Positions 14,358 through 18,319 of a stretch of 18,319 nt of DNA are shown one piece after another. The stretch is from Methanomassiliicoccus sp. UBA345 (GTDB lineage: Archaea > Thermoplasmatota > Thermoplasmata > Methanomassiliicoccales > Methanomassiliicoccaceae). A model generated the notes under the pieces. It did no database searches. It was not told the origin of the DNA and saw only the letters and a list, made by a program, of their open reading frames with translations. The stretch is taken from the NCBI GenBank assembly GCA_002504525.1, contig DATD01000009.1, positions 87,761 to 106,079 of the forward strand, given 5' to 3'. The position numbers and the translations under genes are program-made. Numbering within the stretch: position 1 is the first letter of the stretch; every line of letters begins with the position of its first letter.

Positions 14358-16337
14358 TTAGATCCCTCCGACGAGGAAGAGGAGGATGACGATCAACGAC
14401 CCCCCCGCCACGACGACGACCGCATAGGCCTGCACCAACCCGGTCTGGGCGCGGCGCAGGAAGCCACCGGCCCTTATCAGGCCAGCGCTTATCGCGTTTA
14501 TGATGCCATCAATGATTCTGCGGTCTATGAAGTCGGCTACCTTGGCGACGCCATAGACCACCTTGAGGCCGATCCAGTCGTACGCCTTGGTAAAGCCGTA
14601 GCGGGCCAGGAGGACATTTGAGATGGTCTTCCCGACCGTTCCGGAGGTGAACCGGGCGGGGTCGATCGACTTCTTCTTGTACATCAGGTAGGCCAGTCCG
14701 ATGCCCGCCAGAGCCACGATGATAGAGGCATAGGTAAGGACATTGGTGAACATGGCCACCAGCAGGTCGCCTGCAGAGGCGACATGGTCGAACTCGAACA
14801 CGCCGTGGGGCACGATGGACGCCTCGAAGCCAAACAGGAAGGCGAACCCGGACCCGAAGGCTAGAGCTGCCAGGAGGGCTAGTGGCACCCACATGACCGC
14901 GGGCGATTCATGAGCATGCTCGTAGGTGTGCTGGTCCCTCGGCTCTCCGGAGAAGGTCATGAACCACAGCCTGAACATATAGAACGCGGTCAGGAAAGCG
15001 GTGGCCAGGCCAAATGCGTACAGCACGGCGAACACCGGGCTGACACTGATACCTTCGAACACTGCCTCCAGGATCAGGTCCTTTGACCAGAATCCGCTGA
15101 ATGGCGGAATGCCGGCGATGGAGATACACCCGATAAGCATCACCAACGAGGTGATCTTGAGCTTCTTGGAGAGCCCACCCATGAGCCGCATGTCCTCGGT
15201 GTGCACGGCATGGATAACCGCGCCGGCGGAAAGGAACAGCAGGGCCTTGAAGAAGGCATGGTTCATTAGGTGGAACATTCCAGCGGTGTACCCGACGTTG
15301 GGCTCCAGCGTTTGAGTGTAGATGTAGCCGCCAGCACCCAGCGCTAGGAACATGTAACCCAGCTGGCTGATGGTCGAGTACGCCAGGACCCTCTTGATGT
15401 TGGTGTTGTTGAGGGCCATGGTCGCCGCGAACAGTGCGGTGAAGCCACCGATGCACGCCACCACCAACAGAGTGGTAGGGGTGTCCACCATGACAGGGTA
15501 CGAACGAGCTACCAGATAGACACCGGCCTTGACCATCGTGGCGGCGTGTATGAGCGCCGAAACGGTGGTCGGACCTTCCATGGCGTCAGGGAGCCAGTCA
15601 TGCAGGGGGAACTGGGCCGACTTGCCGACCGCACCGCCGAAGATCATCAGGGTGCCGAAGGTAAGCAGATCGTTCCCGCCGATGAAGGCATCGACGTTCG
15701 CGAAGATGTACTCGAAGTCCAGGTTGCCCTGGAATCCGACGAACAGCACGAACAGCCCGATCATGAACATGATGTCGCCGATCCTGGTCACCAGGAAGGC
15801 CTTCTTGGCGGCCGAGGCTGCCGAAGGCCGGGTGTTCCAGAAACCGATGAGCAGGTAGGAGCACAGGCCGACCAGCTCCCAGAAGATGAACATCTGGAGG
15901 AAGTTGGAGGCCAGTACCAGTCCCAGCATCACGCTGATGAACAGGGAGATGATCGCATAGTAGCGGCGCTTCTTCTCTCCTTCCTCGTGCATGTAGCCGA
16001 GGGAGTATATGACGACAAGGGTCGCCACGAAGGAGACGACTATGAGCATCAGGGCGGTCAGGTTATCGATATAGATGCCCATGTTGAAGGTGAAGGCGAA
16101 ATCACCGCTCTGTACTACCAGCCATTCTATTGACTGTACGAACGGCGTCCCGTCTCCAGTGGTCAGGGCCTCGAAGGCCACAACTAGGGAGAGTATTAGG
16201 GAGATGGCCGTCATTCCGATGGCCACCGGGGCTCCTCCCTCCCATTTCTTGAACAGCCTGTTGCCCAGGAACCCTATCACCACGAAGGCGATCAACGGGA
16301 AAATTGGGATCAGCCAGGCGTACTCTGCGAATGCCAT
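14358..16337 (-). CDS. fpoL: Fpo/Nuo-like complex subunit L (antiporter-like, lateral helix)
   Basis: This is the largest membrane subunit, 659 residues. Residues 1-500 form the antiporter-like core, with E154 in MFIFWELVGLCSYLLIGFW, K239 and H246 in GKSAQFPLHDWLPDAMEGPTTVSALIHAAT, H264 and K270. The C-terminal part (after about 560, including YKKKSIDPARF) is the region expected to contain the long amphipathic lateral helix and the final membrane anchor that clamps subunits M and N. The frame is open from GTG 16346, but ATG 16337 is preceded by gaggtgg at good spacing and lies four bases after the fpoK stop, so it is preferred. I see no frameshift and no missing channel residue. Confidence 0.94.
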   Translation of the reverse strand: MAFAEYAWLIPIFPLIAFVVIGFLGNRLFKKWEGGAPVAIGMTAISLILSLVVAFEALTTGDGTPFVQSIEWLVVQSGDFAFTFNMGIYIDNLTALMLIVVSFVATLVVIYSLGYMHEEGEKKRRYYAIISLFISVMLGLVLASNFLQMFIFWELVGLCSYLLIGFWNTRPSAASAAKKAFLVTRIGDIMFMIGLFVLFVGFQGNLDFEYIFANVDAFIGGNDLLTFGTLMIFGGAVGKSAQFPLHDWLPDAMEGPTTVSALIHAATMVKAGVYLVARSYPVMVDTPTTLLVVACIGGFTALFAATMALNNTNIKRVLAYSTISQLGYMFLALGAGGYIYTQTLEPNVGYTAGMFHLMNHAFFKALLFLSAGAVIHAVHTEDMRLMGGLSKKLKITSLVMLIGCISIAGIPPFSGFWSKDLILEAVFEGISVSPVFAVLYAFGLATAFLTAFYMFRLWFMTFSGEPRDQHTYEHAHESPAVMWVPLALLAALAFGSGFAFLFGFEASIVPHGVFEFDHVASAGDLLVAMFTNVLTYASIIVALAGIGLAYLMYKKKSIDPARFTSGTVGKTISNVLLARYGFTKAYDWIGLKVVYGVAKVADFIDRRIIDGIINAISAGLIRAGGFLRRAQTGLVQAYAVVVVAGGSLIVILLFLVGGI

Positions 16338-16339
16338 AT

Positions 16340-16642
16340 TTACCACCTCAGCAGGTTGATCTCGTCAAGACTGATGGTGTCCCTGGTCTTGTACAGGTTC
16401 ATTATGATGGCCAGACCGATCGCTACCTCAGCTGCGGCAATGGCGATCGAGACCAAGGCGAAGACCGCCCCATTCAAGTTGCCATAGTACGCGGAGAAGG
16501 CCACGAAGTTGATGTTGGCCGCGTTCAGCATGATCTCTATGCTCATCAGCACCACGATGGCGTTCCTCTTGGAGAGCACGCCTATCACGCCGATGACGAA
16601 GAGAATGCCCGAGAGGGCAAGGAAATACTCTATCGGTATCAT
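16340..16642 (-). CDS. fpoK: Fpo/Nuo-like complex subunit K
   Basis: This 100-residue protein with three membrane segments belongs to the NuoK/MrpC family. The two glutamates required for ion transfer in NuoK are present: E36 in MSIEIMLNAANINF and E72 in AAAEVAIGLAI. The length matches bacterial NuoK closely. The ATG overlaps the stop of the J2 gene (ATGA) and the stop lies just before the fpoL start, so it is embedded in the operon. Confidence 0.94.
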   Translation of the reverse strand: MIPIEYFLALSGILFVIGVIGVLSKRNAIVVLMSIEIMLNAANINFVAFSAYYGNLNGAVFALVSIAIAAAEVAIGLAIIMNLYKTRDTISLDEINLLRW

Positions 16643-16869
16643 CTTTCCTCCTCCTGGGCGATGAACACGCCTCCCAGCAGGGCAACGAACAGCACGAAGC
16701 TGACCATCAGGACGGCGATGCCATAGTCGTTGAACAGCGTGAGGCCGAGCTCGACGTTGTCGGTATCAGCCAGCTCTCCTGCCGGCCACTCGGTCATCAG
16801 CAGCGAGCCCACCACTACTCCGAGGAACAGTAGGGCCGTGACGCCGATCACCACTTTTCGCTTATTCAT
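16639..16869 (-). CDS. fpoJ2: Fpo/Nuo-like complex subunit J, C-terminal half
   Basis: This 76-residue protein has two hydrophobic segments (about 7-26 and 48-70) joined by an acidic loop (GELADTDNVELG). GLTLFNDYGIAVLMVSFVLFVALLGG matches the last helices of NuoJ, where the chain normally continues from the half encoded upstream. A split J subunit is known from methanogen fpo operons. The ATG overlaps the J1 stop by eight bases and the stop overlaps the fpoK start. Both halves have intact starts and stops and are in different frames, so this is a genuine two-gene arrangement rather than a sequencing error, though one frameshift could also produce it. Confidence 0.85.
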   Translation of the reverse strand: MNKRKVVIGVTALLFLGVVVGSLLMTEWPAGELADTDNVELGLTLFNDYGIAVLMVSFVLFVALLGGVFIAQEEER

Positions 16870-17146
16870 GGCGATCGCCTCCCAGAAGGCGGCGCTTGGT
16901 AAGCATGATACCGAACAGCATCAGCACCGACACCGCCCCCACATAGACGAGGATCTGGATGATCCCCAGATATTCGGAACCGAGGAGGATGTAGGTGGCT
17001 CCTACCCCCACGAACAGCATGGTCAGCCACATGACGCTGCGGACGATCTCTTTCGTCCACAGGACGGCGATGGCGCCGATGATCATGATGGCTGCAAGGA
17101 TAAGGAACACGACGAGGTCCCATTCGATAGACCAAACCACGGCCAT
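16862..17146 (-). CDS. fpoJ1: Fpo/Nuo-like complex subunit J, N-terminal half
   Basis: The 94-residue protein has three membrane segments. It carries the NuoJ motif EYLGIIQILVYVGAVSVLML (58-77), the helix with a pi-bulge that takes part in ion-gating rearrangements in complex I. It ends in a charged tail (KRRLLGGDRHE). The frame is open from 17185, but ATG 17146 is preferred: it overlaps the fpoI stop by one base and is preceded by the strong ribosome-binding sequence ggaggtgg. The remaining helices of J are encoded by the next gene. Confidence 0.88.
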   Translation of the reverse strand: MAVVWSIEWDLVVFLILAAIMIIGAIAVLWTKEIVRSVMWLTMLFVGVGATYILLGSEYLGIIQILVYVGAVSVLMLFGIMLTKRRLLGGDRHE

Positions 17147-17898
17147 TACTCCACCTCCTTCATGGTCAGGGCGTCCTTGGGGCATACCTCGACGCAGGTC
17201 TCACAGGAGACGCATTTCTCGGCGTCGAAGACCGGCCTCTTGATGGGTCTGCCCTTCTCGTTGACCCCGACCTCGACCATCTTGACAGCGTCCACAGGGC
17301 AGTCCTTGGCGCACCTGGAACAGCTTATGCACTTCTTATCCTCCAGCACAGGGAGGTCCTTGTTCTCAGTGTGGCGGCGCGGCTCGACGCCCTTGGACAG
17401 TTCCGAGGGTAGCACCTCATTGATATGCACCTCGTATCCAGGCTTCCAGGCATGCTGGAGCTTGTAAGGGTCGTAGATGGCCTCCTCCCGAGTGTATGTG
17501 GCCAGCTCATAGTCCGGCGTGACGATCATAGCATCGGTGGGGCAATATTCGGCGCAGTAGCCGCACATCATACACCGACCGACGTTGACACGAGGGCGCT
17601 TGACCTTCTTGGCCGGTTCTCCCACGACTACCTTCAGATCATCAACCTCGACCAGGTCAATGCAACGGGTCGGGCAAATGCGCATGCATATGCCACACCC
17701 GATGCACTTATCGAAGACAAGGCCGGGGCGCCCCCTGTACACATCAGGCAGCACCAGCTTCTCCCATGGATACAGAACGGTCTGGGGCCGGTTGACGATG
17801 GCCTTGATGAACTGTTTCATGGTGATATACATCGGCTTCACTATGAAGCCGGTGAGCCCCATCTCCTTCTCTTTTCTAGTTTTTGCCTTGTCGGCCAT
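17146..17898 (-). CDS. fpoI: Fpo/Nuo-like complex subunit I with four [4Fe-4S] ferredoxin motifs
   Basis: Subunit I carries electrons from the peripheral arm to the quinone- or phenazine-like acceptor. The N-terminal half is a normal FpoI/NuoI: PRLVF-like RPGLVFDK, cluster 1 at C65, C68, C71, C75 and cluster 2 at C109, C112, C115, C119, followed by the family stretch TPDYELATYTREE (127-139). Unusually, the protein continues to 250 residues and carries two further complete motifs, C190, C193, C196, C200 and C229, C232, C235, C239, each followed by P and a DA as in bacterial-type ferredoxins. It looks like FpoI fused to a 2[4Fe-4S] ferredoxin. ATG 17898 (TAATG overlap with fpoH, ggggtgg upstream) is preferred to GTG 17907. 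Confidence 0.93.
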   Translation of the reverse strand: MADKAKTRKEKEMGLTGFIVKPMYITMKQFIKAIVNRPQTVLYPWEKLVLPDVYRGRPGLVFDKCIGCGICMRICPTRCIDLVEVDDLKVVVGEPAKKVKRPRVNVGRCMMCGYCAEYCPTDAMIVTPDYELATYTREEAIYDPYKLQHAWKPGYEVHINEVLPSELSKGVEPRRHTENKDLPVLEDKKCISCSRCAKDCPVDAVKMVEVGVNEKGRPIKRPVFDAEKCVSCETCVEVCPKDALTMKEVE

Positions 17899-18319
17899 TA
17901 GAACCACCCCATCGTCTTGAAGAAGACCGCGATGAAGAGGTTGATCGCTGCCAACGGTAACAGTCTCTTCCAGCAGATGTTCAGGATCTGATCGGTCCTA
18001 ACACGGGGCAACGCGGCCCTGGCCCACACGAATATCGTGAACACCAGGATCAGTTTGAGCAGGAACCATGCTCCCTCGATGACATAGTCGAGGAAGGGTC
18101 CATCCCAGCCGCCGAGGAACAGTATAGTGATGAGCGAGCAACCTACGAAGGCCCGGGCATACTCGGACATCATGATCAATCCGAACCTCATCCCGCCATA
18201 CTCTGTCCCCCATCCCTCGACCAGTTCAGCCTCTGCCTCGGGAAGGTCGAAAGGCACTCTCTCGATCTCCGCTATCATGGAGATCACGAAGACCAGGAAC
18301 CCGATGATCAGCGGAACGA
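17898..18319 (-). CDS. fpoH: Fpo/Nuo-like complex subunit H (5' partial)
   Basis: The C-terminal 140 or so residues of the NuoH/FpoH membrane subunit, which with B, D and I forms the acceptor-binding site. The frame remains open to the window edge, reading VPLIIGFLVFV before ISMIAEIERVPFDLPEAEAE; the apparent start at 18287 is only an internal GTG. The highly conserved acidic cytoplasmic loop ERVPFDLPEAEAELVEGWGTEYGGMRFG is complete, followed by three membrane segments and the usual PRVRTDQ element near the C-terminus. The stop overlaps the fpoI ATG by one base. The N-terminal half and fpoA-D, if present, must lie beyond the window. Confidence 0.94.
   Translation of the reverse strand, partial: VPLIIGFLVFVISMIAEIERVPFDLPEAEAELVEGWGTEYGGMRFGLIMMSEYARAFVGCSLITILFLGGWDGPFLDYVIEGAWFLLKLILVFTIFVWARAALPRVRTDQILNICWKRLLPLAAINLFIAVFFKTMGWF

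Noticed and set aside
16639..17146. Frameshifted single fpoJ gene
   Set aside because: Each half has its own start; fpoJ1 has a strong ribosome-binding sequence, and split J subunits are known in methanogens, so two genes are the simpler reading.

Overview
The window is a gene-dense stretch of a GC-rich archaeal chromosome. Archaeal markers are the exosome subunit Csl4, the rRNA nuclease Nob1, a METTL5-type RNA methyltransferase, a three-gene archaeal glutamate synthase and TATA-like boxes placed so that several transcripts would have little or no leader. The fpo/nuo-like cluster, the split J subunit and the absence of fpoO after fpoN fit Thermoplasmatota best, with Methanomassiliicoccales-like methanogens the most likely group. 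That placement is an inference from gene content, not a phylogenetic result.

Layout. Positions 1-1151 (+) hold the 3' end of a CobW/P47K-like GTPase gene and an Lrp/AsnC regulator. Positions 1212-4769 (-) are a tightly coupled three-gene archaeal glutamate synthase operon: class-II glutaminase, FMN/Fe-S synthase core, and the beta-helical GltB C-terminal domain. Positions 4770-5239 are a long divergent intergenic region with AT-rich promoter sequence and several TCCGA/TCGGA inverted repeats. Positions 5240-7046 (+) form an operon of an XRE-CBS regulator, a METTL5-like methyltransferase and Csl4. A 58-residue coiled-coil protein gene follows (7137-7313). Then come a stand-alone ThiI catalytic domain (7373-8020, +), a convergent, overlapping two-cysteine small protein (7992-8243, -) and Nob1 (8313-8786, +). 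Positions 8796-10846 (-) carry a prenyl diphosphate synthase translationally coupled to a geranylgeranyl-reductase-family flavoprotein. A two-CBS protein (10946-11371, +) meets the end of the large fpo/nuo-like operon (11368-18319, -), which reads fpoH (partial), I, J1, J2, K, L, M, N.

How they work together. The fpo-like genes encode most of the membrane arm and the Fe-S wiring subunit of a complex-I-type proton or sodium pump. The neighbouring prenyl synthase has a long-chain-type active site and is coupled to a prenyl reductase, so lipid or electron-carrier side-chain synthesis sits beside the pump. The glutamate synthase operon provides nitrogen assimilation. The Csl4, METTL5, Nob1 and ThiI genes all act on RNA.

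The most unusual feature is the FpoI subunit. It carries four, not two, [4Fe-4S] ferredoxin motifs, apparently an FpoI/NuoI fused to a second bacterial-type ferredoxin domain. I found no mobile elements, CRISPR arrays, rRNA or tRNA genes.
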